A program made the translations under genes and the position numbers. A DNA stretch of 64,000 nucleotides from Trogon surrucura (lineage: Eukaryota; Chordata; Aves; Trogoniformes; Trogonidae). The notes below the pieces were generated by a model. That model did not search any database. It was not told where the DNA came from and was given only the letters and a program-made list of their open reading frames with translations. The DNA is taken from contig CM036628.1 of assembly GCA_020746105.1 (NCBI GenBank), positions 19,735,191 through 19,799,190 of the forward strand, in the 5' to 3' direction. Below, piece after piece: positions 25,561-39,300 of the stretch (positions within the stretch are counted from its first letter, which is position 1; each line of letters opens with the position of its first letter).

Positions 25561-28500
25561 CACGAACACAAAACTAATTGTAGAAGGCAGGAATTGCTTC
25601 TGGAGCGATTGAGTTTCCAAAGAGCATTATGTTTTCTGAAGTGGGCTTTCTATTGTGTGTTCCATACCCTACACAGTGTATTTGACCAGAGGAAACTGCT
25701 TAGAGGTTGTTTGTATTAATGGCTTACTTAGAAATGGAAATCTTAAGCAAAAATGTGCTTAGGCCATAGGGGTTTGTATTATACTAATATATTTAAAGTG
25801 CATTTTCTTGGCATCATCTTATTACTGCAAACATTACGTGAATTATTTAGTGTGCAATTTTTTTTATAAATGTAAACAATACAATGAAAATGATGTTTTA
25901 TATCTACTCTCATATACCTGACAACCACACAAAAATGAGGAGCAGGTTTTACTTAAGAAATTTCATTTCTCTTGGAGGCCCAGACAATTAACTAAATGTC
26001 CAGGCATGTTATATCTTATCAGGGATGAGTGCTGCTGCTTTTGTAGGCAGAGCTTGAAATGATAGCGAAAAAACAGAGTTTTACAGAGCCGTCCCCTCGC
26101 AGGTCGCTCCGTGTGTTGGAGATCAAAGAGACTTTTGAGCCTTTTTCAGACCAGCTTTCTGGAAGCTGCAGGGAGAACTGATTCATAATCTTCAGGCTTC
26201 CTTCTGCTCTGGAATGTTTCTATATGCTCAGGATATTGGATCTTTAAAACATGTATACCTCAACAGCAGAAGGCTCGTATTTCCCGAGCGTAGCCCAGTG
26301 TTAGTCTGGGACCTATTGTGCAACATAATCATTAAAATATGGTTTCTTGGAGCCAAGCAATTTTGGTTGTATATTTAAAATAGTGTTGTTTGCACATAGA
26401 CACATCCTTTTCAAAAGCCTAAGAGAGTTAAAACAAGATCTGTTTCTGAGAAGAAAATAAACACCAAAGAAATAAGCAAGCCTTTTTAATTAGAATTTTT
26501 CCAATGTTAACGTTTACAACATGCTGGGTAGATGTTACAGACATATTTACAGAAATTTAGTGGCTGATAAGTGAGCCCATTCGGCAACCTGCTTCTGCCC
26601 CGTGTAGAAATGCCATCAGACTTTTGCCATAGACTCTTGCCATAGACCGTCTTCTCCTTGGATTTTTAAAATATTTAAAAATACTTAAAATACTTTAAAA
26701 TGCTTAAAAACTCAAAACTATACAAGACACATCAAAAATAGTGCTAGGCAAATAAGAGAGAGACCTGCATGCTGTTCACATGTTTCACTTGCTCTGATTT
26801 CGTTTGGTTTCATATTATTTTTGGAGAAAGAAGCTCAAGGGAAGGGAATTCGTCAAATAGAAAAGGAAAAGACAGAAAGATCCCATCTCTCTCCTGTGGA
26901 AGCGTTGCACTGGAAACAAAGAGGTGAAAACTACAATTCTTCATGCCTCCTGCATGCTAAAGATGATGGTGGGGAGCTTACACAAATATAAATGTATTTC
27001 CCTTTGGATCAGCTCAGGTTGTGTTACCATGTCTGTAATTGAATCTGCCTAATTTAAAGCAAGACAATAAAACATTAGACGTTGTCAAGTCCCAGGAATG
27101 TGTGTACTAACCTGTCAACACAAATGTGTTGGCACTATTGAGACACAAGAACGCACACACACATGTATTTTTGCAGGAATTCAAGAAATGCATCCTTTTG
27201 TCGTGCAGCTCTAAGCATATTAATTCAGTTTCTGATACGGATATGACTATGCAAGTTATCAATAAGGCATGACTGCATTATTGGTCTGAACTAGGTTTAT
27301 TGTAAGACTTTTTCCAGAGACTGGGTAGCTCAGTACTCAGCTCTCGCTTATATATTTCTGTTGGTTCTTCTTCCCAGACAACTTACCTTTTGAGTGCTAC
27401 TTAAATATTCATATGCTGTCAGGAGTAACAAGATGGAATAGCAACTGACATTATCAAAAAGAGTAAAGGCATATTTAATCTTACTTCTCCACTAGTTTTA
27501 TGGAAAAAAAAAAAAAAAGGACATCATCTGCTAAATAATTTTCATAGTTTTTCCATGGCCAAGGACTTTGCAGAAAACATTGAAGTTCAGGATATCTTCC
27601 AAGGTGCAAGACAATTTCACAATTATTGATCTATTTTTCTACAGAGCACTTCACATAGTCACTGCCAGACCGTCAGTGTGTGTTCAACCCGGCACACTCC
27701 TGAGGTCATAACTGAAGACTTAAAAGTCGAAGTTCATGGTTTTGGAGCCTGGTAAAAGAGAAGAAATCTTTCTGCTACACGGCACCATCATTGTTCTTAG
27801 GAGCCATTTTGTGCTGCTTTGGCACTGAAAAAGACTCCGCCTATGCACCAAGAGCTGTTCTTCTAAATTACACTACATATAAAATATAATTCAAGTTTGA
27901 AGAAGAAAATTTTATTTTAAAAGTCCTATCTGATTTTAAACCACATGGAAATAAGTTTGAAAAGCCAGGCTGCACGGTTGTCTCCCTGCAATCTTTAGAG
28001 AAGGCAGTGCACTGAGTCATGTCTCTGCTGAGCTTGAGACTGCTCAGAATTCATTCACTGACTCTACCTGGAAAGATGACAAAAAAAAATCAGCCTCGAC
28101 TCCATCAGCTCCACCTCCTCTCTTTCTGCTTTTGAGGGTTTCCACTCCGCCCTTTGATATTTTATGTAAATACTATGGTTGCCTGTAATAGCTCCCGCTT
28201 TTATGTCAGTGATTACAATAATTCCCTGTCTCCGCTAACGCACTAGACAAGCGAACCAAACGATGGTATTATTTCCCTGGGACTGTCCTTGTCAGGTTTC
28301 AAGCTCCTAGCACCAAGATCAGGTGCCCTCAGTGTTGGGATGAATAGCAGATAGCTTGTAAATGGCCTTCAAACCTAAAGCTTCATTAGCAGAACAAAGA
28401 ACAAACCCATCTGAACGAGTTAGGATCCGAGTCCAGAGTCAGATGTGCAACGGGGTGTATCAGCGGTGTCTCAAGAGGTACCCACTCCACCCCGTGTTTT

Positions 28501-31500
28501 TATCACGACTCTTTGCCCTCCTTCAGAGGTTATTTGTCCTTACCCATCAGATCTCTGCATAGAAACACATGCATATTTTTCCCTCAGACTATCAAAATAT
28601 TCCAGGTTACAAAACCACCGTTAGGAGTGTTTAGACAAAGCCAGATAATTTTCAGAATTGCCTTTCCACAGAAGCAGATCCTGAAGACATGTAGCTGCTT
28701 GTGAAAGCTGGAGCGCTCTTCAGCAGCACGTATTTATGGTTGGTGGCACGTAAATCCCTCAAGTATTGCTGTGTTTTTTAACATGCTGCCTCTCGGTTTA
28801 GAGTTTTTATGTGAATCACCATGCCTGCTGGAAATAAACCACATCAAGACCATTTTTCCTTAGTGAGTTTAGTTCTTTTGTTCATTCCTGAGTGCTATTT
28901 CTGAGTTAGGATAGTTTCTCCTGACGGAGAAAGAAGCAGTGGGCTGATAGGCATGAAAGTTGTTCCTGTAAACTCTGTCTTGATAGAAGACGCCAATCTC
29001 TACAGAGAGCTATTGTCAACTTTGATTATTTCTCTGCTAAATACGGTTGTCTCTTTGATTGCATAACCTTAGGTGTATTCTCTTCCAGTTGCAAACACAA
29101 TCCTGTTAGAATCCCCTGGGTGCACTGCCAAAATCTTGCCCTCATGAGGTAATCTTGCTTTTTCTGCCCTTTACAGCCAACTCTTTCAGCATCTTATTGA
29201 TTACTGTTCCACTCTTTAAACCTACCACATTTCACGGTCATGCATTATGCATCTGCTTTTCTTGCTTTTCATATTCTTAATACTTATATAATGTGTTCCT
29301 TTTTGTCAGATGTTTTTACTCACTTCTTTATTCAGGAAAAATGCCAGATACATCTCTCCTCTGCAGCGTGTTTTGCCTCCTGCCCTTTAAAACACGCAGG
29401 CATACGGGCGGGATGGTTTGCTTGCTGCGGTGATCTTGATAGGAACGGATTGTCCTTCATTAAATACACTCACTTTTGCTTCCAGCTCAACGGTGAAAGG
29501 TGCTCGCTTTGTGTGCAGTTCAGGCTGGGGGGTACCGGAGCTGAAGTTCATGTTTTCTGCGTAAGCCAGATCCGTAACTCCACTAAGTTTCAGGGGACTC
29601 ATACATCTTAAACCTATTTACAGTTTTTCTTACCTACAGACGGAAACACAATCTAGCTGTCTCAGGTCTCGGAGTAGAAGGGTTTTAAAAAAAAACCTGT
29701 TGGAAGGTCTATGAGCTAAAGCCTTCTTTTGCCTTGTAATTCAAATTTATGTTCTACCCTACCCGCATTTCCCAATGTCACTGACACTCGTGCAAACCCA
29801 TGGGGTCCTTCTTTGCAGACACCATGAAGTCTTTTAAGTGTGGTACGATAACAGACCTCTTTGGCAGCTGTAGACGTCTGCTATTAAGAGATGATTTGCT
29901 GAATACTTCTATACGTAGAGGGAGTTTTTCAAGTGGATGCGATTTACATAGCGTGTGCTGATGCGCAGTTTGCTGTCGTAGGAAACGATACGTCTTTGTA
30001 TATGGAAGAACACAGCTGAAAGAAACAGCAAAGGCTGCAGCGTGCAGTGGCTGAATGACTTCCAGAAACGTGGTATGAAAAATCCTCTGCCATTCTGAGC
30101 AGTAAATCGACTTGACTTCGGTTTGTTGTACACAACTTTAAACTGAATTTGCTATTAGTCCATGTGGTTCCTGATTTTTTTGCCTTTACAATAACTTGAT
30201 GTCCTCCAATGCTTGGGTATCATCACTGAGCCTCCTCCCCCTGCCTACAGATGTTCCAAAAACTATAATGTAAATATTTCTAGGAAAATATTTGAGACTG
30301 GTTTTAAAGTAAAGGAAGATATGTTCCTTTTTAGAGGTGCAATAACATCAGAAATTTTCAGCATTTCGGCAAGCAGGGGTCATTTTGTTTGTCTTTCAAG
30401 CAACATTTTAAGTAAGTACAGACATTTTATTTAACCTGTTTTACATTTTGTTCAGTGTAAAATAATAAAAATATGGAAGCCAAAGGCAAGTGGATGAGAT
30501 AAATGCAGTTTATTCTCCTTCAGAATAAAGCACCTATGGGGATATAGACGTGACCCAGAGAGCTGTCAAGACGAATTTAGTAGTCAAGAACCATGAAAAC
30601 AAATTTAAACTGCATAAAACTAAAGAGAGGTCTCTCAGCTGCCATTTTTACCATTTAGACCTACAGTGTTTAAGAACTGAGATGTACCTTCATTATTTTT
30701 TTCCTAAAGGAGAAACTTGTTTATAAAATAAACAGTAATGTCTGAAGCATTACTAAATTCTCGCCAACAGCCAGAAGGAGCTTAAAAAGTCAGGAAAGGC
30801 TTTATTTGAGATGGAAATAAATTCAGTAAAAGTTATCGTAACTGCCAAACTGGTAACATGATGACTGGGAATTTAAGTTTTAAGCAAAACCAATCTTAAT
30901 TTTCCAGGTAGATGAGCCAAATGCCACAAGAGAGTATTAAATCACAGGTATTTCTTTGGAGCGAAGTCCTTTTTTGATAATTTTTCATGCAAAAAGATAG
31001 AGTCTATAGTCTGAAAATTGGCTAAATCATACTTGTGAAATGAAATGGGAACAAGAAATATTGGGAGGCTGCATAACACTGAAGTTAGCTGTTAGGGAGA
31101 AAAGGTTTTGGTGATTATTATTAGTTATGGGACACTTTGATAGAGATACTTATGCAAATTCCGATATCATTCTTGACCACGAACATTTATGAACATTCAC
31201 CGTATCAAAACATGAGGCAATTAAAGATCCAGTTTACATTAAGACTCCGCTCACGGAAGCTTCTGGAATGTATTTCTCTTGGATGTTCCTAACCCCTTTT
31301 GAGGATTTCACCATTCATATTCGGTGGAAAATGTATTATTAAACAATAATGACACTCCAGTGTCACACCAGTAAGGCAGTGGGAACCTAGCTGCTGGGGT
31401 CTGGTAAGGCAGTTCCTCCGTGCCACTCGAGTACTCTTTTGAATTGTAAATGTTCCTAATTGAGCCCAATTAATTCAAGAATTAACATCACAGTGAAGAT

Positions 31501-34328
31501 GTTGCAGACACACAGTAAGGGCTACTGACCGTAACCGCGCACCAGATGCAGCGGAAGTAAACAATACTGGGTTTCCAGCCAATATTTCACAGAAAAGCGT
31601 ACAGCTGGATTAGAACTGTGCTGAAGGTTACCTTTAAATCTGTTGGTTTTCTCCCGGAATTGATAAATGATAGGGCCAGTTGGGGACCTTTACAATTTAG
31701 GAAAAGACGTGCCTGCAAAACCCATCCAGAAAAATACGTTCCGTCTCTTTCTCTGAACTGCCCTTCCGTGTAGTTGTCATCTATCAAAAGGGACAACCAC
31801 GAGTGCCCAAAAGAACCACCGGAGAAGCCCAGCTCTGATACGCCAGATACCGTGCTATTTCTGAGAGGTGGTGTTCTCTGATATTTGAAATCCACTTTTT
31901 TTCCTGGTTCTCAGTACAGATAAGTTATTTTGTAGAGCAGTTGTTTATCTGTGCCTCCCCTTGTGATCCTCCTGTCATTTCTTTTAGCAGCTTTGCTCTT
32001 GAAAGCCCACTTGCCGCACGTATTGATTCCTGCTGTAGTTGCTCCCTAGAGCTTTGTGTTGCCGCTTTTATGATGCTTATATAGCAATCCTCTTTTGCAA
32101 AGCTGAGATCCCATTTATAATTTACGTATTCACCTCTCAGAGCAACCACATGGTGTTATTAGGTTCTGTTCTCATTCATGGCGCTCTTGCCATCCAAGAA
32201 AATGGAAAAATTGCGTGACTTTGACTGGACTTTTGTGCATTTCTGAAGACCTTCATGAACTGGTGATTACAAGAGTAGCTTCAGCTTCAGCTGAACTCTG
32301 AAGAAGACTGAATTCAGCTACTGAATTCAGGATGAGCCAGATCAGACATTTTAGGAAGAGAACATAAACACCAGTCCGCATTTAGGCAGTATTCCGGGAC
32401 GCTGTTTCCTGGGTCTGAAGCGCTCAGTGTTCTGAAACAGAATGTACTGAGAACTGAGCCCTTGCAACTCCGATCTGTGTCAAATAAACAAAAAGAATGT
32501 CTTATGAAATCAAATTCGTCATAATTTTATTCCTCCCCCCACTTTATTGCTTACTTTCATTTTCCAATGGAACACTCGAAGCGTTCTGATGGAACACTTA
32601 CAATAGAGCGGTTGGTTTGAAATTCAAAACTGAAGTGAGAATTGCGTAACTCAGTTGTTAATGCGGGAGACTTCCACATTCTCACCAAGCCTTTTAAATT
32701 TTTTTAGTGGAGGGGCTGACAAATGGTAGAAACACACCAAAAAAAACAGGGACAAGGTAATTTCTTGCTCATTTTTTATTTTCCCCCTGCTACCTACAAA
32801 GAGCAAAGGGAGTATGTTAAATTACATCAGCCGGGAAAAAAGAGAATCAAGAGGGAGGGGTGTGATGGAAATTCCTATAAAATCTATTCTGTGATTAGAG
32901 GTATCACGAAGCGTGTGAAGAAACGCAGGGGGTTGCCTGGGGTTTTCTTGTGACTCAGAGGCATCATCACATGGTAGGGCAGACAGCTGTGAAACAGCAA
33001 TCTTTTCCAATGTGTTTATTACAGAAGGAAAAAAAAATATTATATGCTTTTCTTCAATTAAAAAAGAGAAAAGCTGGGTAGCCTGTTTTGAACTGAAACG
33101 CAAAAAAAAACCTGCCTACTCTAGATTCATGAACTAATTAAAATCTATAATGTGAAGAGTACCAAGAGAGAAATAAGCAAATTTTACAGATCCAGTTAAT
33201 GTCTAACACTGAGTGGGGTTGTGAGGTTTTTTGTCTTGAGGGTCTCTGAAGCACAGAGCTGAAAAAAAGAAATTAAGCGTAGGATTTTTACTCTATTAAA
33301 CTGATAAAACAAATATTTTTGAGTGTAGGACTGGTTGTGAAGAGATAGTTCTCCACTTCCATGTTGTAAGATGGGAAATAAGAGAATGAGAAGAGCACTA
33401 AGTTTTTTAGAAATATCAAGCAACGTAGCCCTGAAATGGCTATAGTTTGGGACATTGCCCATGGCTTTAGTCTGGAACTTCCGCACCTATAATTAACGCA
33501 AATAGAGACCATTAGTTTCACCTTTTCGATCGTGATAAAAAATATTGTTCACTGGAAATGTGAAAATAACCTGGTATTCTTGTGCAGAGAATGCAGTTTC
33601 CTGGCTGTGCTTCACCACACGGATCTCACGTGTTTCTCCTCTCCCACATTCTTGTGGCCTGGGGGCTTCAGCTCCTGCTGCAATCTCAGGGGTAGCCCCC
33701 AGGCAAAATGTATGAAACTCTGTAATTAAATACCTGTCTATGTTTCAGAACTCAGGGTTGTTCGATTCTCAGTGTAGAAAGGAAAACTGGAAGTTTGGCT
33801 GGGGAGACGTGCTGTCCTACTAGAATAATTTTCTGCCTAAAAATTCAGTATTTCCTTGCAAAAGAGGAGTACTAAAAAGAATGACTAAAGAGGTTTGATA
33901 GCAATGACGACGGTTGGAGCTTTTGTACGGTCCATGGAGTTCTGCGGCAGAAGATTCTTCATTTTGCTGTAATTCTCTTTTGTGGTGCCTACTTCTGTTG
34001 GCTTAGTGTACGTGCTGGTTGAGGGTTGTTTTGTTTTGATGCTTGTTTGATTTTTGCAACTTCTGCTTCTGAAAATCATCCACATTCGAGGCCGTATAGG
34101 GTAACAAAGTATACTGCAAAGACCCAGCTAGAGCTTTCCAAAAGAGTTGGCTGCTCAGACCCAGTGCTCCAGAATTATCCGTCTTATTTGCCGTCTTCCT
34201 CAGCCTCCTCCTCCTCCTTTCCGAATTTCAGGCCGAGGGAAAAAAAATTTTTAAGGATAACATCAAAGAAGCCTGTATGCATGCCAATCCCACGGTGCTA
34301 GTTAGGACATTGCTAGCGTTTATGTTAT
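25561..34328. other. Non-coding stretch
   Basis: No gene can be supported. Poly(A) near 27,506 and short tandem duplications near 26.6 kb (listed) are the only structured features. Open frames of 70-125 codons on both strands are unrecognised and lack paired acceptor and donor sites. Confidence 0.6.
26621..26712. repeat. Small imperfect tandem duplications
   Basis: Two adjacent tandem structures. At 26,623-26,650 a roughly 14-base unit built on TTGCCATAGAC occurs twice. At 26,670-26,709 a roughly 10-base AT-rich unit of the form (a/t)TACTTAAAA occurs about four times with substitutions. Replication slippage explains both. Confidence 0.6.
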
Positions 34329-34650
34329 GTAAATGGAAGAGAACCGCTGTTTGAGAGAAGCCGCTACAAAGCAGGTAGTGATTTAATGAACGGCGCAAAG
34401 ATTGAAAGGGGTTTGCCGGAGCCTTGTGTGAGGTGAATGCTAAGAAGCCCGCTCACGTCATCAGCTTCCCCACTGTACTTCCCATTTTTCCTCCTTTTTC
34501 AAGCCAACTTGAACACAGGGAACTGCACGCTACGGAAAATAAATGTGTGATCAGTGCGGTCACAATGAAGGCAACACAGTTAATCATTTTTATTAACTGC
34601 ATTAGCTTTCCTTTTTATTATTTTTTGGGGGGTGTAACTGCATCTCTTTT
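34329..34650 (+). repeat. Unidentified duplicated block, copy 1
   Basis: About 320 bases that align in direct orientation with 45,304-45,633, with scattered substitutions and small indels. Two cores are identical between copies: AAGGGGTTTGCCGGAGCC at 34,406-34,423, and a 19-base core at 34,452-34,470 containing TCACGTCA. Both cores are offset by exactly 10,978 bases from copy 2, so there is no net indel between them. No coding frame is conserved between the copies. It may be an old dispersed repeat or a duplicated regulatory element. TCACGTCA resembles a CREB/ATF site, which is inference. Confidence 0.75.
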
Positions 34651-36054
34651 GAGACAAGCACGTAAGACATATTTAGAGTGTATTAGTTTTGGAAAATTCC
34701 ATTTATACACTCAAAATTTAAAAAAAAAAAAGTTACTCTTTTAAGAGGAATGTTCAGGTATTTAAATAAAAAAGCCTATGCCTAGCACGCAAGTTTAGCT
34801 CTGAGGATCTGACTCCTGAAGCGGCAAAAAAGTGAACCCATGCAGCTGAGAAAAGGATTTTCTAAAACTGTAAACCTCCTATTAAATGAGAGTTTTCTGG
34901 AGTCAAGGAATTTCTGCTTGAATTAGTTATGGGATTACAGCCAAGCTAAGCCTATAGGTGTCTGGAGGTACACAGGAACAGACAAATGATCACCACAAGA
35001 GCTTTTTGGCTTCACAGAGCCAGCATGGGTTTGGACTCAGCAAGTCTACAAATTTTACTTTAAATCTTTTTCGAAAAGATAAAAAAGTGCCTGTGCCATT
35101 GGGGCACTTCAATTCCAGCAAACCCTATTGATTTGTTAAGTTTTGTGTTCATAGACACAGTAATATCCTAAATAGCACCACATCCTAGAAGCAGTCCCAT
35201 TGATTTCAGTGGAGCATTCCCTGCACGTGCCGTTGACGGCACCTGGGGGTGAACAGAGTCGTTCGAACTGTCTGATACGAAAAATTAAAGTGGGTTTTCC
35301 TTTGCATCTTGTATGAGAGAATTCCTCTGGTTTCTGAACCAGATAGTTTTTGTAAGCAATGCAGCACAAATCCATTACCAGTTGTCTGCAGTGATTCACA
35401 GTGAAAATGTGCCAGTGATTTATTTACACTGGTAGCAGTGACAGGAGAACGAGGCACCATATCCCTGTAAGTGGGGGGTTTTCCTACACATACTGGCATT
35501 ACTAAGAAGTCCCTTGTAACTGCTGCAGAGTAAAATTATCTACCCTGTTGCATCCTTCAAAATAAACGAAGTATCAAAGCTAAGCATTTAACACTGGGAA
35601 AAGTAGGCTGGGTAGTAAAATATTTCACTTTATTGAAATCTGTTTTGGCACGACATGATGCAGGAAATTAATGTTTTTATAGAGTTTTCTGAGGTTTTTG
35701 TCTAGCAGTGTTTCTTTAACATAAGTAAATAGACTGTAGTATTTAAATGCCTTTGAATTTCAAGGGATTTGACATTCCCAAGTGTAATTTAAGCCTTTTA
35801 AAATCAATAAATATTTCATAAAAATACAGAATATATCATAGTATAATTACTTAGGATGTCTTGCCCAGTGTCTGAGGAGTTTTCTATGTTCTTACCTTAA
35901 AAGAAAATAAAAAAAACTTCATTATACCAAGTAAGAGGATATCTACCCACGTACTTTTGATTTCCCTTATTCATATTCTTGTTTTCCTCACCATCCTTCT
36001 TGGCCTCTCCCTAATGCAAATCAAGGAGCTAAGTTGCAGGTGATACTTTATTTT
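34651..36054. other. Non-coding stretch
   Basis: AT-rich DNA between the duplicated block and an old CR1 fragment. Overlapping - strand open frames of about 90 codons around 35.2-35.5 kb are unrecognised. Nothing else is supportable. Confidence 0.55.
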
Positions 36055-36340
36055 CAAGACCAGGTTGCTCCAAGCCCCATCCGTCCCGGCCTTGGACACT
36101 TCCATGGACGAGGTATCCACGCCTTCTCTGGGCGACCTGTGCCAGTGTCTCACCACCTTCTCAGTGAAGGATTCTCCCTTACATCTAATCCAAATCTCCC
36201 CTCTTTTTGGTTTAAATGCCTTAACCCTTGTCTTATCTCTACATGTCCATGTAAAAACTCCCTCGACAGCATTCCTGGAGGCCACTTCACTTACGGGAAA
36301 CTCTGTCCACCGCCTGGAACGGACGTTGGCTTCTAACTGC
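36055..36340 (-). mobile_element. Old CR1 LINE fragment (ORF2 C-terminus)
   Basis: Read on the - strand, this segment matches the 3' part of a CR1 ORF2. The decayed translation keeps the residue pattern VVRHWHRSPREGVD...SLEV-like...DGAWSNLV, seen in the last stretch of avian CR1 proteins. The + strand shows the familiar CR1 phrases for this region, such as 'cctgtgccagtgtctcacc'. It lacks the catalytic reverse transcriptase and the ATTCTATGA tail. It is diverged and clearly older than, and of a different subfamily from, the copy at 61.3 kb. Confidence 0.85.
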
Positions 36341-39300
36341 TGCATAGAATTTCAGTTTTCTTCCTGACTGACCTGCTTAAAATAATTAGCTTGTTCCTTA
36401 TGCTGAACTGACAGCTACCTGAGAAACAGCAGGCGTTCTCAATGTTCATAATGCTATGCAGCCCAAGGCTTTTTTTTCTTAAATTACTAGCATAAAGAAG
36501 ATTGCGGCGAGTCCTATTTGTTGAATCAATTGTGAAGATGTTTCAGCTTAACGGAATCAAAGATGAAGTCAAAATACACACAAAAAAAAGGATCAGAGAG
36601 TTAATATTATATTTTCCCATAGGCTCTGGTTCACAAAGTACTTGGCTTATGATGGCCAGACTATTTGGTTTTGTTTCTGTAAATGATTCCTAATTAATGC
36701 TTAGCCATGAATTAGTGTGTGACCTCTCAAAGGTATCTATAAGGGTGGTTTGGCCTTAGACAAGAAAAAGGTTTCCCATCATGGCTTGGGGATAACACAG
36801 TATCATTAGTGAAAAATCATCAGATATACTTATCGCCGAATCGAGATTCGTTATGTTCCTGCTGCACATACTTGCAATGAGAGGTAGTTCCTTTAGCAAA
36901 CCAGGTCCCCACAAAAATCAGTGCGACGTAACACGGTTTCTGAAAACGAGTTTTGACAATAGATATGTACATTTTCTAATCCGAAGCGTGTCCCACGCGA
37001 GTTATTTTCTGACCTGAAACATGTTCAAAGCATTGCATATGCTTTCGGAGAGCTGTGAGGCGGAACAGGGAGAGCAAGGGGCTTTCGTTCAGGAGCAAAG
37101 CACATGGAGCAGTCCTCCTGAAGGCCTCGATTCTATCATTAAAAAGACATTTCTGTTGTATTTTTGTAACAATTATCTAATGATTCCCAACCCATATGCT
37201 TCTACCAGATGTCCAAACCTTCGCAGGCCAAATCGTATTTATTCCTTCAGACGAACCGTTTCCTATTACTTAATAACAATGGTCAAGATCATTGTTTCAG
37301 TTCTCATCACTTCAAATCCAAACACAGCAAGTATGATGATATGCTTCGATTTTTTCTTTTGATTAATGGGCTATACGTGTGCAGAAAAACGCCTCCGTCT
37401 TGATTTCCTCAATGAAGCCACTGCGAGCCAGATCTTCTCTCCTGGAGCAGTTTCCCTGCACTGTGCAACAACGACGGTGATTCTAAAGTGCAAGAACCCA
37501 AAATGAAACTTCGCGTTCTACAGACGCTAATGGCACTAACTGCCATTTCTCTGCATTTCACCGTGTCTCCCTGTCACTATTAAGGGCTGTTGCTCTTGAA
37601 ATACTCAGTAGCTGCGAAGCTCAGGCCCTTAATCTGCATCGTATTTGGTCTGAGCTTCTGATACCGCTTTCAGTCCCTACCAACCCTGCTCGTCATCGTG
37701 GGCATTCTCTTTAGCCATCCACAAATGCCCAGAATCACGCAACAGCAGAGTTTTGTGTTGAAATATTTTTATATGGTGAACACCAGAGCCTACAAAAAAA
37801 AATGTTAAATAAACCACAGCATATACAAGGTTGCTACTACTCTTGAATAGTAAATACTGCTTTGTCCCTGGTGACCTGATCTGAAAAAGTGAAGAAGCTA
37901 ACAAGCAGCAGGATACTGGTAATGATCATACCAGGTTTTAACACCGGTTCTCAAAGCATGTTGACTGATTTCTACCTCCTCAGTCTGTTGGAATCTCCAT
38001 TTAGATCACACGTACTTTCACCAGGGTGAAAAGGGAAGTGCCATCATGATGAGTTGGTTTAATATGGATGTAGAAAAATGATCATTTTCTGAAGCATAAA
38101 TGTCATATTTACTTTCACATTAGTGCATACATTTTCAGCCTGATGTATTTGCAAACCAGTGCCGGTGTTATCCCTACCTAAGCAGTATTTTTCACCATCA
38201 TTAACAACTGCAGTTGTACAACTACTTGTGTGCTCCTGATCAGAAGTCACACCTGCATTCATCCATAACTGCACTAGACTACTATGTCTTCTTTCAATGG
38301 ACTTCTAGGGCTGTTTGGTTTTTTTTCCAAAATCTATTAGTATCCTCCCTGTCTGTCAGCATTTATTGATTTTTAGACTCAAACCGATGAGTTAAAATAC
38401 AAGAGTGGGAGGGAGTAATAGAGGCAAAATGGAAGAGAATGAACATTGGAAGTACGGATGGCTTTAATAAACGCTGCCGCTTTGCTAGATGCCAGTTGGT
38501 TCTATCGAGAGAATTCTTGGTAGATCACTACAAATTTTGAAAAAAAGCAAAAGAGAATATACCAGTGCATGGCTGTACTGTGATCTAATGTGTCCCTCAA
38601 GAATATTTCCTAATTATACTGTTTGATCACTTTTAGTACCTTACCCAGAACAGCCAGTTTGCCAGACATACTGACACTTCTGTTTAAAGGATGCTACAAT
38701 GTAATAATGGATTTATTTTTACATACTTGTCTCTCATTTACTAGACTAGATTTACCTGTATGTGAGACTCACTAATACAAGCTCAGTCTCAGCCAGCTTT
38801 AGGGTATCTGTTGCAGAAAACTTAATAATAAAACATAGTCCTCTTGTTCTGTTTTACTGTACTGATAGTATTGACAGTCATTTCAATCCAAATGAATCAC
38901 AGAATCACAGAACGCCTTCTATGATTCATTTGGATGGAAAGCAACACAGATGATAGCACATCCATTGTCTATAAATACTACTGAATTTCTAATTTTTGAG
39001 TAAACCTCTCAGATAACGCCCCTTTCCTAAGATCACTACGGATAAAAGAGATTGTGGGATGGACCTTAAGGAAGACCACACGCCTCCTTCAAATAGACAA
39101 TTTCCATTAATTTTAAGGCATCACAATAATTTGTCTCTGAGCACAATTGGTCATCTAGGCATGTAAATGACATTCGTTGAATAATCTTGTCTACAGAAAG
39201 TGGTAAGATGGCCTTTAGATCAAAATAACACGACATAAGCTTTCCTTCAAACTCCTCTGTACTTCTTGCATGTAATTTAGAAACCTTTTAACTCTAAAGA

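Noticed and set aside
26621..26712. Repeat units considered as a CRISPR-like or satellite array
   Set aside because: The units are only 10-14 bases, imperfect, and without spacers. Slippage explains them.
31587..31895. - strand frame with a GTAACC donor-like end
   Set aside because: The expected acceptor is purine-rich with no pyrimidine tract, so an exon call is not justified.
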